Below are positions 36,532 to 44,942 of a DNA stretch of 64,000 nt, in pieces. The stretch is from positions 112,232 to 176,231 of IMG/VR virus record IMGVR_UViG_3300042868_005761. One strand, 5' to 3'. How positions within the stretch are numbered: the stretch's first letter is position 1; each line of letters starts with the position of its first letter. Both the position numbers and the translations under genes were made by a program. The notes beneath the pieces were generated by a model that made no database searches, was not told where the DNA came from, and was given only the letters and a program-made list of their open reading frames with translations. This DNA comes from a virus.

Positions 36532-37818
36532 TTAGTCAGGGAACTGAGTGCTAACCGGAGAAGCACCAGGCACCGCTGCAAGGAACTCGCCATCCGTAAT
36601 ATTGTAGTAAGGACGCGCAATCTCAGGAGCGTAGAAGTTCTGATCGCAGAAGATATTCTTAAGCGTAACAAGACCCTGACCTTCGTTGTACATGAAAAGA
36701 CCCCACTTCTCTGACCACTTCATCTTGAAGGTCTCGAAATACTTATCCTCCCACTCATCAGCAACAATACCTGAACCAACGATTAGAGCACCAAGTGACT
36801 TGCTATCGCAAAGAACGATATCGGTAAGCTTAGTAGCAGGATCGTAAGGCATGAAGCGTGAGGTCACAATGCGGAGACCGAACGGAAGGCCAAGGGGAAG
36901 CTGGGGAGCCGCCGTAATAGCATTGACGTTGAAGTCCTTAAGCGAGGCCTTGGAGCTATCGGCACCAGTACCAAGCTGGCCGCGTGAATAACCCTTTGAA
37001 AGAACACCCTTAACGGCGTCAGGAACACCGCTAACGTTAGCGGCTGAACCCGAGTAGCTACCAAAGAGATTGCCGCTGCCGCTCTGCATTGCAAATGCAC
37101 GAAGGACGGGGTCGCGAACAAACATAAGGTAAGTAAGAGGATGGCAGATTAGCGTATCAGGCGTAAAACCTCTCTGAATGAGAAGGTGATAAGCGTTGAA
37201 AAGATCATCCATGGTAAGAGTACCATTGGTCTTCATCTTGATGTCACGACCAGTCGTGATGCCAAGAGCTGACTGAGTAGGATTAAGATTGTCAAACGCA
37301 GGAACGCTGATGTTCGTGATATGCTTAGCGATTTCGGTCTCCTTGCGGCGAGCGAAAGCACGACCAGCCTCACGGGCAAGGTAACCAAGGAGATTCCAGT
37401 TGGAAGCCTTGATAGCCTCTTGCGTAAGGGAGATCATAACACCCCACTTGTCGATGGCGGCCGTAGCCATACCACCGCCAGTTGTCACACGCTCTTCACG
37501 GTAGCCTTCAAGCTCAGTGACCTTATGGACAGTGAAAGCTGAAAGGGCGGGAAGGCGGAACTCAGTGATACCATCCGGTGCAGGAATGGTGTCAAGGAGT
37601 GGAGTTAGCGTGAGCATAGGCTCCATGGGCTCCATCATAATCTCAACAATTGAGTGCTTGACCCAGGGCCCAAGCTCAGCTGATGTAATCGCGTCTTCGA
37701 TTGAAAGACGTGAATCGCTGCTATGGTCTGAGCCAGGAAGCCAACCGTTGTTCTTGATGAGCGCTGTAAGCTCACTCTGATCAGCAATTTCTAGGTTCTT
37801 ATGCTTTAGTCTTGACAT
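36532..37818 (-). CDS. Major capsid protein, 428 aa
   Basis: Position after the protease gene, a strong ribosome site (AAGGAG), its own terminator and a GC-richer codon use all point to the major head protein. The sequence has the expected HK97-fold features: an N-terminal helical arm (residues 1-60), an E-loop-like stretch rich in charged and Thr/Gly residues (R-E-E-R-V-T-T-G-G-G), a spine helix (residues ~145-170, R-E-A-G-R-A-F-A-R-R-K-E) and a C-terminal beta region with V-T-S-R-F-M-P. There is no long delta domain, which agrees with a separate core/protease protein. Family identity is by pattern; a structure prediction would settle it. Confidence 0.8.
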   Translation of the reverse strand: MSRLKHKNLEIADQSELTALIKNNGWLPGSDHSSDSRLSIEDAITSAELGPWVKHSIVEIMMEPMEPMLTLTPLLDTIPAPDGITEFRLPALSAFTVHKVTELEGYREERVTTGGGMATAAIDKWGVMISLTQEAIKASNWNLLGYLAREAGRAFARRKETEIAKHITNISVPAFDNLNPTQSALGITTGRDIKMKTNGTLTMDDLFNAYHLLIQRGFTPDTLICHPLTYLMFVRDPVLRAFAMQSGSGNLFGSYSGSAANVSGVPDAVKGVLSKGYSRGQLGTGADSSKASLKDFNVNAITAAPQLPLGLPFGLRIVTSRFMPYDPATKLTDIVLCDSKSLGALIVGSGIVADEWEDKYFETFKMKWSEKWGLFMYNEGQGLVTLKNIFCDQNFYAPEIARPYYNITDGEFLAAVPGASPVSTQFPD

Positions 37819-37852
37819 TTTTCGGTTCTCCTTATTGAGATTATGATTTTAA

Positions 37853-39439
37853 TTAGAGTAGGACGCGCACGATGGCAGCGAACTGACCACCGAATGACTG
37901 ATGAATTTCTGCAGGATGACCATCATTAGCCGAACCAGGAGTACGATCAGCGAGTGACACGCCTTCGTAATCATGGAAAGTCTTAACTGTTGCAAGATCA
38001 GCCTTAGGTGAACGATCAAGTGTATAGCACTTACCAACAATGTCCTCTGGACGATGGTAAAGAGTAGGATCAACCCAAGCAGTTGCCTCTACGGTAGCAT
38101 TGTCATTGGCGTCAGCGTCATCGGCACCGTCAGTAGCAATAACCTTAGTCTCATCGGGACGAGCCACATAAGGAACAAAGTTGGAATACTTGTCATAAGC
38201 AAGATAATCGCCAGGCTTGACAGCCTTACCAACCGCAGCAAAGACATTACCACTGTATGACTCGACATCAGCAGCAAGACGGAAGGCAACAAGATAGTCA
38301 CCAGTAGCAGGGCAGTCAGTGTGCACGAAAAGAAGACCAAGATCACGGTCCACAAAGTAATCGCCAGCAGCCTTAACACCAGCAGGAGCTGCCTTCTCTT
38401 TGGCTAGCCAGGTTGAAGTAAGATCCGTATTCTGTGAGACAGTTGCACCACCAGTCGCATAAGTAACTGACCAAAGTTCAATAGTATTGTAGATGTTGCT
38501 TTCAATACCCTGATGACCAAGAACAAGCACCTTGGCACTCGCATTAGTAGCAAGATCAGCATAACGCTCATCAAACGTAGCCTTCACGTTAGCATAGGTA
38601 GCAACCTTAGCCAAATCAGCACCATGGTAGTAGTTAGAAAGCGTAGTGCCAGCAGCAGCAGCAGCAGCAGCCGTATTAACTGAGTTATCGCCAAGGAAAA
38701 CAAGCTTCTTTGTACCATCCCAAGAGGCGCTGGCATTAGTATCAGTCGTAAGATTAAGAGCCGAGATGTCATAAGACTTTGCAGGAGCAACAGGAAGACG
38801 AAGGGTGTGGTCCTGGCCAGTCCAGAACGTTGACTTATTCTCACGACGATAGTTCATGAAACGAAGCTTATTGGGCTGCGTACCATCACCACCGGCCCAA
38901 GCGTAAACCACGTTAGCAGCTACACCAATTGGACGAGAAATTAGCTGGTCAAGGGTCTCGCCGTCGCCAAGAAGGCCACGCTCTTGAAGCTTAAGAGTAA
39001 GGGCAGTCTTAGTGTAGGTCTTAGGACCTGTGACAGGGCGACCTGTACCAAGGTCTTCAATTCTCTCAGCCACGTCAACGGCAGTATACTGGAGAACAGT
39101 AACAGATGTAGCATGAGCAGCCTTCCAAGCAAGACGAATGCCAGCAGGAACAAGACGACCTACGGTACCTTGATTGATTGAAGAGATGGTATTGTCACCA
39201 GTAAGGCTTTCACGCGTAAGAGCGACAAGCTTACCAGGCATGATAACAACCTTGTCGGTAAAGACATGGCGTTGGTAGTCATAAGAGTGGAAACCCATTG
39301 CAATATTAGCATCGGTTGGGTCAACGGGTAGCCAAGCCGCAGCGGCAAGGTCATTCTGAGGAGCAACCGTGTCGCCATGCGTAGGGGCGATAATCGGCTT
39401 ACCGTAATCGATATCTCTAAACTTTCTGTATGTTGCCAT
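37853..39439 (-). CDS. Abundant virion structural protein, 528 aa
   Basis: No family is recognised. The protein is beta-rich with an Ala/Gly/Asp composition and no membrane segment. An Ala run (A7, near residue 260) comes from an AGC triplet repeat in the DNA. Like the capsid gene it is GC-richer than its neighbours and has an AGGAG site, suggesting high copy number. Its place just before the capsid gene fits a decoration protein, head vertex protein or fibre. The C-terminal ~150 residues have P-G-D-Y-L-A-Y-D-K-type strands, which often occur in head decoration domains. Function is unproven. Confidence 0.6.
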   Translation of the reverse strand: MATYRKFRDIDYGKPIIAPTHGDTVAPQNDLAAAAWLPVDPTDANIAMGFHSYDYQRHVFTDKVVIMPGKLVALTRESLTGDNTISSINQGTVGRLVPAGIRLAWKAAHATSVTVLQYTAVDVAERIEDLGTGRPVTGPKTYTKTALTLKLQERGLLGDGETLDQLISRPIGVAANVVYAWAGGDGTQPNKLRFMNYRRENKSTFWTGQDHTLRLPVAPAKSYDISALNLTTDTNASASWDGTKKLVFLGDNSVNTAAAAAAAGTTLSNYYHGADLAKVATYANVKATFDERYADLATNASAKVLVLGHQGIESNIYNTIELWSVTYATGGATVSQNTDLTSTWLAKEKAAPAGVKAAGDYFVDRDLGLLFVHTDCPATGDYLVAFRLAADVESYSGNVFAAVGKAVKPGDYLAYDKYSNFVPYVARPDETKVIATDGADDADANDNATVEATAWVDPTLYHRPEDIVGKCYTLDRSPKADLATVKTFHDYEGVSLADRTPGSANDGHPAEIHQSFGGQFAAIVRVLL

Positions 39440-39460
39440 AATTTTCTCCTATAATTTGGG

Positions 39461-40309
39461 TTAGACTTTCACATCTAGTGGGTTAAACTTTCCTGAAATA
39501 AAGCCAGAACGCACTTGTTGAACAAGATAGTTCTCAGCTTTATTTATATCATGATTTCGTAATTCTTTGTATTTACTAGCTACTCTAAGTTCTACAGATG
39601 TCCAGTATTCTGGTGTAGTATCTATTGCGTCTTCAATAGTATTCACATCAAGCTTCTTACCAAGCTCCTTAGGCTCAGCAGAATCTTCAATAATAATCTC
39701 TTCTGACTCTGAACTATCGGCAGCCTCAGTTGTCGCTTCTTCTGAACTATCGGCAACTTCAGTTGTCGCTTCTTCGGCCGAATCCATTGGGCCACTCATT
39801 TCTTCTTCAATTTCCTCACCGGGAGATTCACTTGGAATTTCCATGCCAGCAGTCTGAAGAGAAGAGCCAAGTTGCCATTGCCACTTTTGATGCATATCAA
39901 TGCGCTCAGCTACAAAGTTTGCAATACCTTGCTCATTAGCAGAGTTAGCCATGTCAAAGACATTCTTAAGCATAGCAATCATCACTACATTCTTCTTGTA
40001 CATATCAAGAGCAAGTTCACTTGCCTCAGTGGTCATAGAGTCATCTTTAATTGATGCAGTCTCGACCATGTAAGTAAGAGAGTGAGGAAATGAACCAAGC
40101 TTGCGGATATTCTCAGCAAGTGGATCTACTGAACTAGAGTAGATGTCATCATAGATATTCCCAAATAGCTCATGATACTGGGCAAAGTCAGGGCCAGCCA
40201 CATTCCAATGTGCACGATGTGCAGTAGAGTACATAGCAATTACATTACTAAGTAAGCCCTTAAGAGCATCAGCTACTTGAGCTGGGCTAGTTGTCATTTC
40301 AGTTTCCAT
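39461..40309 (-). CDS. Dps-like ferritin with acidic tail, 282 aa
   Basis: Residues 10-150 match the Dps/ferritin-like fold. The signature H34-W-N-V-x-G-P-x-F and Y-H46-E-L-F, then V-D62-P-L-A-E66-N-I-R-K-L-G, keeps the ferroxidase ligands equivalent to H51, H63, D78 and E82 of E. coli Dps; the D67 position is Gly50. Dps proteins oxidise and store iron and bind DNA. Residues ~170-215 are an acidic tail with a tandem 11-residue repeat (A-D-S-S-E-E-A-T-T-E-V/A). The last ~65 residues are basic and helical. GGAGG precedes ATG. It lies between the core protease and the capsid-adjacent gene, so it may be a head component; this is inference. Confidence 0.75.
   Translation of the reverse strand: METEMTTSPAQVADALKGLLSNVIAMYSTAHRAHWNVAGPDFAQYHELFGNIYDDIYSSSVDPLAENIRKLGSFPHSLTYMVETASIKDDSMTTEASELALDMYKKNVVMIAMLKNVFDMANSANEQGIANFVAERIDMHQKWQWQLGSSLQTAGMEIPSESPGEEIEEEMSGPMDSAEEATTEVADSSEEATTEAADSSESEEIIIEDSAEPKELGKKLDVNTIEDAIDTTPEYWTSVELRVASKYKELRNHDINKAENYLVQQVRSGFISGKFNPLDVKV
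39711..39776 (-). repeat. Tandem 33-bp repeat inside the Dps-like gene
   Basis: Two 33-base units (39711-39743 and 39744-39776) differ at only a few positions and encode the 11-residue acidic repeat. The units keep the reading frame, so copy number could change without breaking the gene. Confidence 0.9.
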
Positions 40310-40376
40310 ATTATTCCTCCAAAAGGATTAAGTTAAATTAATAATTACATAGTGATTCTAGCATAATTTCTATACT

Positions 40377-42791
40377 TTAGCCACCTATACCAGGAGAAGG
40401 ATACGCGCCAAGGGGAGGAGTCTCTTTCTTACTCCAGACAATAGGAGCCATAATCTTTCTTAGTTCAGACCTCTTCTTGACAGTTACTTCTTCAGTCTTG
40501 TCATATAAGCCATCCTCACCCATCTTAGCAATAGTAAGAATAGTAGCAGGATCTTCCTCTGATGCATCTACACTTAAACCAGGACCATGAGTAACAGTTC
40601 CTTTGCTATGCATAGCATCAATGACTCCATATCCTTCTTTCATTTCAGCTGCGTCGTCTTGCTCACCAAGTGAACCTGAACTAACACCAACTTCATTACC
40701 CTTGCTATCAAGGCGATAGGAAACAAAGTCACCTACAGCAAAAGTTGGCGTTGACGGAGTTGTATAAGTTTTCTCAGGAGTATAAGTATCTTCGACTGAA
40801 GACTTAAAACTTTCCTCAATGGCAGTCTCAACAACTGGCTCATTGTAAACAAAGTCACCCATAACCCAAGGACCCTTAACTGAATCTTCAGTTCTCATAC
40901 GTTCAATTTGTGCAGCTTTGGCATTTGCCCAGCTCTTGCCGCCATCACCACCCCAAAGATCCCAAGCAATACGACCAGGAGAGGGAAAGCCTTCTTCGCC
41001 TTGGTTGAAGCCAGAAGCCTTCTTGTCAACCTCATGACGTGCAAAGAAACTCTTCATACGCATAACGGTAGAAGGAGAAAGCTCTTTCTTGTTCATAATG
41101 TCTCTAGCGCGAGCTACTCCAACGCCGGTACCACCGCGCTTGAACTCTGCACGCCACTCAAGGGCACGCTTAGCAGCTGAAGCCATACCAGGTGTTGGAA
41201 CAAATCCCTCAGCGGCATCATCAATAGTAATAGTTTTTACCATCTCAGAAAACATTTCAGCCGACATATCGTCAGCTAACTCCAGATTGAAATTACTAAC
41301 TAGTAACTTCTTGATAGAGTCTAATAGTGATTGGCTATCAAGCTCAAACTTTGCAAGCTTCTCGTCTGCGATAGCTTTGCCAGATCGTAGTTCTTCAAGC
41401 TCTGCAATTACCTCAGGAGCAGGAATAGATTTTAATTTAATGTATTCGTCAACAATTGAAAGAATTTCTTTCTTATTGTCTTCTGATAGTACGGTGGGCA
41501 TTTCTTGCTCCTCTTGATTAATTAAGTTAGTTTGGTCTTCCATAGGCTCTGTTTTGTTTGCAGAAACTAATCCATCTGGGATAACAGCAAATCTGCAGTA
41601 ACCATCAGGCTCTATAGTTTGGGAAATAATTTTACAACGATTTTCGCTAGCATGAAGAGCGCAGTTGCCGCACTTAACGCCAATACTGAGATTCTCATTC
41701 TCTGGGCCACTTTCATAGCCAACCCAAATACCAGGAGCCTTATCAAGAGGTCCAACTTTATTAGCAAGAGTCATCAGTGAGTCAGCTAGAGCCTTTTCCT
41801 CTTCTGAGAGTTGACTGTAAAGATCAACATAATCGTCTGCTATTTCGACTGGCACTGTCGCAACAGGACCATTGTCAAAGCTAGCCATAATCTCTGAGTC
41901 GCTAATATCAGTAACCGCATTCTTAAAGCAATCGGTGACAACCATAGTAGTCTTGAAGTTATCTAGGTATTGCTGAAGAGCGTCGCCGCCAACCTCTTTG
42001 TAATTCATTACTCGTGCATGAACATCAGCAGGATGTGTAACGTAAGCATAGCCACGATAGCGAAGACCGCTTGGGACGCCATAGGCTTTGGTCCCATCAA
42101 TATCGTCGCCAATGTCCCATTCCATCTCATCAGTCTTGTAAGACTTACCGCTAATAGAATCGTAAAGATCATTAGGAGTCATTTCAACACTAACTGTAAG
42201 ATAGCGCCCATCAAGAGTTTTCTCTACAGCCTCTGGATCTGTAACAAGTCCCTTGACAAGTACCCATCCAAGGCCCTCAAAATCCTCATCGGTCATCATT
42301 CCAGACTTGGCAAGCTTCTTCATATAGGGAGCCATAGCAACGTCAGGAGCCTTAAGTATAAGGCCATCCTTGATCATTGTAGAACTAACATTATAAGCAG
42401 CCTTAGGGTTGTCTACCCAAGTCCCACCCATGGCACGACCAACTGCACCAACCTCTCTATTCTCAATTTTCTTACCATCAACAATAGCAACTTCCTTATG
42501 CATAGGTTTAATAGGAATATTGTATGGACTAGTAAGTGTAGGAATTGCATCTTTTAAATCAGATGGCATATAGATAAGGTTATTCTGAGTAGGTCTCATA
42601 CCGTGAGTAACCTTTGTAAGAGTTACTAGACCAACCTTGTTCTCTGCCACGCCATCACTAATAAAGTATTTAAAATCAAGAAAGTGTGGGCTCTTCTTAT
42701 CCCAAACTTCATGGGTAAAATCGCCCTTAATACTATTAACAAAATAGTCCTGAACAATACCTTCTTGTAATAGTCTCTTACTTATCTTCAT
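40377..42791 (-). CDS. Composite prohead protease / core protein, 804 aa
   Basis: Residues ~1-270 resemble head-maturation Ser proteases: P-M-H98-K and V-T-D-P-E-A-V ... G-R-Y-L-T-V-S201-V-E-M supply a likely His/Ser pair. Residues 374-399 (C374-x2-C377-x8-C386-x12-C399) form a HiPIP-like or zinc module common in large phages. Residues ~430-560 are a charged helical scaffold-like region, and residues ~565-670 have the conserved R-G-G-T-x-V-G-V-A-R-A ... S-F-F-A-R-H-E-V-D-K domain. The C-terminus (~740-804) has V-G-D-F-V-S-Y strands. The fusion suggests one precursor that is scaffold and protease together. The start overlaps the MuF gene by 14 bases. The catalytic residues are inferred. Confidence 0.7.
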   Translation of the reverse strand: MKISKRLLQEGIVQDYFVNSIKGDFTHEVWDKKSPHFLDFKYFISDGVAENKVGLVTLTKVTHGMRPTQNNLIYMPSDLKDAIPTLTSPYNIPIKPMHKEVAIVDGKKIENREVGAVGRAMGGTWVDNPKAAYNVSSTMIKDGLILKAPDVAMAPYMKKLAKSGMMTDEDFEGLGWVLVKGLVTDPEAVEKTLDGRYLTVSVEMTPNDLYDSISGKSYKTDEMEWDIGDDIDGTKAYGVPSGLRYRGYAYVTHPADVHARVMNYKEVGGDALQQYLDNFKTTMVVTDCFKNAVTDISDSEIMASFDNGPVATVPVEIADDYVDLYSQLSEEEKALADSLMTLANKVGPLDKAPGIWVGYESGPENENLSIGVKCGNCALHASENRCKIISQTIEPDGYCRFAVIPDGLVSANKTEPMEDQTNLINQEEQEMPTVLSEDNKKEILSIVDEYIKLKSIPAPEVIAELEELRSGKAIADEKLAKFELDSQSLLDSIKKLLVSNFNLELADDMSAEMFSEMVKTITIDDAAEGFVPTPGMASAAKRALEWRAEFKRGGTGVGVARARDIMNKKELSPSTVMRMKSFFARHEVDKKASGFNQGEEGFPSPGRIAWDLWGGDGGKSWANAKAAQIERMRTEDSVKGPWVMGDFVYNEPVVETAIEESFKSSVEDTYTPEKTYTTPSTPTFAVGDFVSYRLDSKGNEVGVSSGSLGEQDDAAEMKEGYGVIDAMHSKGTVTHGPGLSVDASEEDPATILTIAKMGEDGLYDKTEEVTVKKRSELRKIMAPIVWSKKETPPLGAYPSPGIGG

Positions 42792-43290
42792 TAGCCTTCC
42801 TTATAATGACTTTGCTATTAGGATGATCAGGCGGTAAATCATAATACTTACTATCTGAGATTTTTCTATTATCTATTATAGACTGACTACTTTGATTATA
42901 TACCTGGTATGATTCTTCGCCGCTATCCTTTAACGCATTGAAAACACCCCAGTTATAACTTCTCATTCTTTCTGTCTCATAGATAGTCATCATCCTATGA
43001 CCAATAGTCTTAGCTGTGTCAGTTATAGTATTGCCTTGCCGATTGCGCATCTCAATATGTAACTTATCTATAAAGAACTTCTGAACCTTCAACTGGAATT
43101 CTATGTTGCCAGTATGAGTCTCATTAGTTAAGTTAGAAGAGTCAGCATACTCAGAGTAGCCTTTTATATAAGCCTTAATACTGTTATCTTTGAGCATAAC
43201 AGAGAAACGCTCAAAAGCGGCATCAACGGTAAAATTAGGCTGAACGTCGTAGTCAGCCTTCTCCTTGAGATGACTAACTAATCCATTCAC
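42778..43290 (-). CDS. MuF-like minor head protein, 170 aa from GTG, or C-terminal domain of a portal fusion
   Basis: The motif M-T-I-Y-E-T-E-R-M-R-S-Y-N-W-G fits the R-T-E-x-x-R-x-x-N-x-G core of the Mu gpF/SPP1 gp7 head-morphogenesis family, which is often next to or fused with the portal. As a separate gene its only start would be GTG at 43290, with GAGAGGA only one base away, a poor spacing. The frame is open upstream through 45 more codons to the A10 tract at the end of the portal gene, and a -1 shift there would join them. The extra segment is Asn/Ser/Gly-rich, like a linker. The fused form is therefore preferred. It ends 14 bases inside the protease gene. Confidence 0.65.
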   Translation of the reverse strand: MNGLVSHLKEKADYDVQPNFTVDAAFERFSVMLKDNSIKAYIKGYSEYADSSNLTNETHTGNIEFQLKVQKFFIDKLHIEMRNRQGNTITDTAKTIGHRMMTIYETERMRSYNWGVFNALKDSGEESYQVYNQSSQSIIDNRKISDSKYYDLPPDHPNSKVIIRKANEDK

Positions 43291-43412
43291 ATCCTCTCGA
43301 TATTCATCAAAGTCTAGGATACTGTTTGTAACTAGACTTCCTGGCCCACTTTTTGTGCCATGTTGATTTGATGGTCTAACGGCATTTGCATTAGCTTTAC
43401 CGCTAGGAGACG

Positions 43413-44942
43413 CTATCGAATTTTTTTTTTAACAGCAGGTTTCTCAGAGGACTTAGTAGCCATCTTATTTTGTAATTCTCTTGCCTTGTTTAGATCAGAA
43501 GAAGACATAGGTGTTTTGTCACTTCTAGCAGAGGTTTCTGCAATAGGTGACATTGCGTTAGCTCCAAGTTTCAATAGCTCTTGGGCCTCTGTAATCATCT
43601 TGTAATAAGAGTGATCCCAGTCATCTTCCTGAGCAGCAGAAAGACCAATACGATCTCTGAGTTCATCATGACTAATAGCACTATTCAACCAAAGTTGAAT
43701 TGCTGCATTCTCTTTCTTTATTTGGTTCTCAACATCTATCTCTTTGAATCTTAAAGCAACTTTATTATCTGGGTCTAGCCAGTCAAAGCTATTCTCTTCG
43801 GTGCTTTCTTGTAAAAGAGGAACAATCAAATGAGCATAGATTTGTTCCTCGAAAACAAGCTGATCACTCTTTACTGAGTTGATAAGACTACTAGACATAG
43901 TAGCAGCGGTTGATCTGTTAGCTGTATCGCCTTCTCCAATATCAACAGTAGATAAACCAAGTGCAGCAAGAACACGCTTCTTGAAATAATCAAGGTAGCC
44001 CTCTGCTCTAAGCGAACGACCTTCTGCTCCAATCATTTTAATTTCATGACGCTCAGGGGTAACAAAGAAACCTTCAGGAGGTTGGTTATTAATAACCTCA
44101 GTAACCATACTAATCTCATCTCTACCGTCTGGTAGAATAGTAGCAGGCATAGCGTCAGTGCCAATCTTGTACTGGACAATTGGAAAGATACTTTGGTGAA
44201 GTAGAACTTCTACATCTGTTTCAATGCGACGCAAAGCTTTGATATCTTCAATTGCTGCGCTGCATCTTGGAGTACCAACAATAAAACCTTCAAGCTTGTT
44301 AACATGAAAATGTATGATCTCACTAGGCTCATATACAGTAGTAGGACGAGTATTTTCCGTCCAGTCCTCTTCGCTGTATTGTCGATACTTTATGGGTTGT
44401 TTAAGGTCGTTGACCTTAACCTGGATCATACTGGTAGGAAGTACATGAAGTGAGCTAATTGGGGCTATCTTGCGCCCTTTAGAGTCTGTTCTAGTATAGC
44501 CACCAGATGTCTTGTCATTGCGTTTGACGAGAACAAAACAATTACTATATCTAATGATATTCTTGGCTATGTCAGTTATGAATTGGCGAGGTGTAGTCCG
44601 GCTGACATAACAAACTTCCTTCAAACGGCGCTCTATGTACTCTACAAGATCTCGGTCTTTACCTATAATCTCGTAACCTTCTTTCATAAATAAAGATAAC
44701 TTTTTGTCAAAGCTAATTTGCAAGTAAGCTTCAATGGTGGCAATCTTGTCTATCTCTTTAAAGTCATGCTCTAGCTTTTGCCAGTCATTCATAAAGTATG
44801 GACGAGTTGTTCTATAGTTAAATACTGGATCTTTTGTTCTTTCTAAACTTGGCGCAGGTATCTTACTCTCCGCATCATCTATTGTTTGAATAGAAGATGC
44901 AAGATTCTTTAGATTAATAACTTGTGCTTTTAATTTAAACAT
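43413..44942 (-). CDS. Portal protein, 509 aa
   Basis: The pattern is that of a tailed-phage portal: an N-terminal wing with repeated helix pairs (A-Y-L-Q-I-S-F-D-K-K), a stem-region I-I-H-F-H-V-N-K, then G-T-P-R-C-S-A-A-I-E-D, and the long helix near residue 345. It forms the dodecameric gate for DNA at one capsid vertex and binds the terminase. It overlaps the upstream gene by eight bases. Length is normal for portals without a MuF domain. The last codons, V-K-K-K-I-R, are encoded by ten A residues followed by TTCGATAG, an efficient slippage context; a -1 shift would replace the tail I-R with 215 residues. Confidence 0.9.
   Translation of the reverse strand: MFKLKAQVINLKNLASSIQTIDDAESKIPAPSLERTKDPVFNYRTTRPYFMNDWQKLEHDFKEIDKIATIEAYLQISFDKKLSLFMKEGYEIIGKDRDLVEYIERRLKEVCYVSRTTPRQFITDIAKNIIRYSNCFVLVKRNDKTSGGYTRTDSKGRKIAPISSLHVLPTSMIQVKVNDLKQPIKYRQYSEEDWTENTRPTTVYEPSEIIHFHVNKLEGFIVGTPRCSAAIEDIKALRRIETDVEVLLHQSIFPIVQYKIGTDAMPATILPDGRDEISMVTEVINNQPPEGFFVTPERHEIKMIGAEGRSLRAEGYLDYFKKRVLAALGLSTVDIGEGDTANRSTAATMSSSLINSVKSDQLVFEEQIYAHLIVPLLQESTEENSFDWLDPDNKVALRFKEIDVENQIKKENAAIQLWLNSAISHDELRDRIGLSAAQEDDWDHSYYKMITEAQELLKLGANAMSPIAETSARSDKTPMSSSDLNKARELQNKMATKSSEKPAVKKKIR
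43421..43430 (-). other. A10 slippery tract (candidate -1 frameshift or transcriptional slippage site)
   Basis: Ten consecutive A residues on the minus strand sit 6 bases before the portal stop codon. In the portal frame they encode K-K-K; a -1 shift, or one extra A in the mRNA, continues into the MuF-like frame, which is open from the tract onward. A sequencing error in the homopolymer gives the same result, so raw reads are needed. Confidence 0.65.

Noticed and set aside
38640-38680. AGC triplet repeat as a mobile or regulatory element
   Set aside because: It is in frame within the 528-aa gene and only encodes an Ala run.
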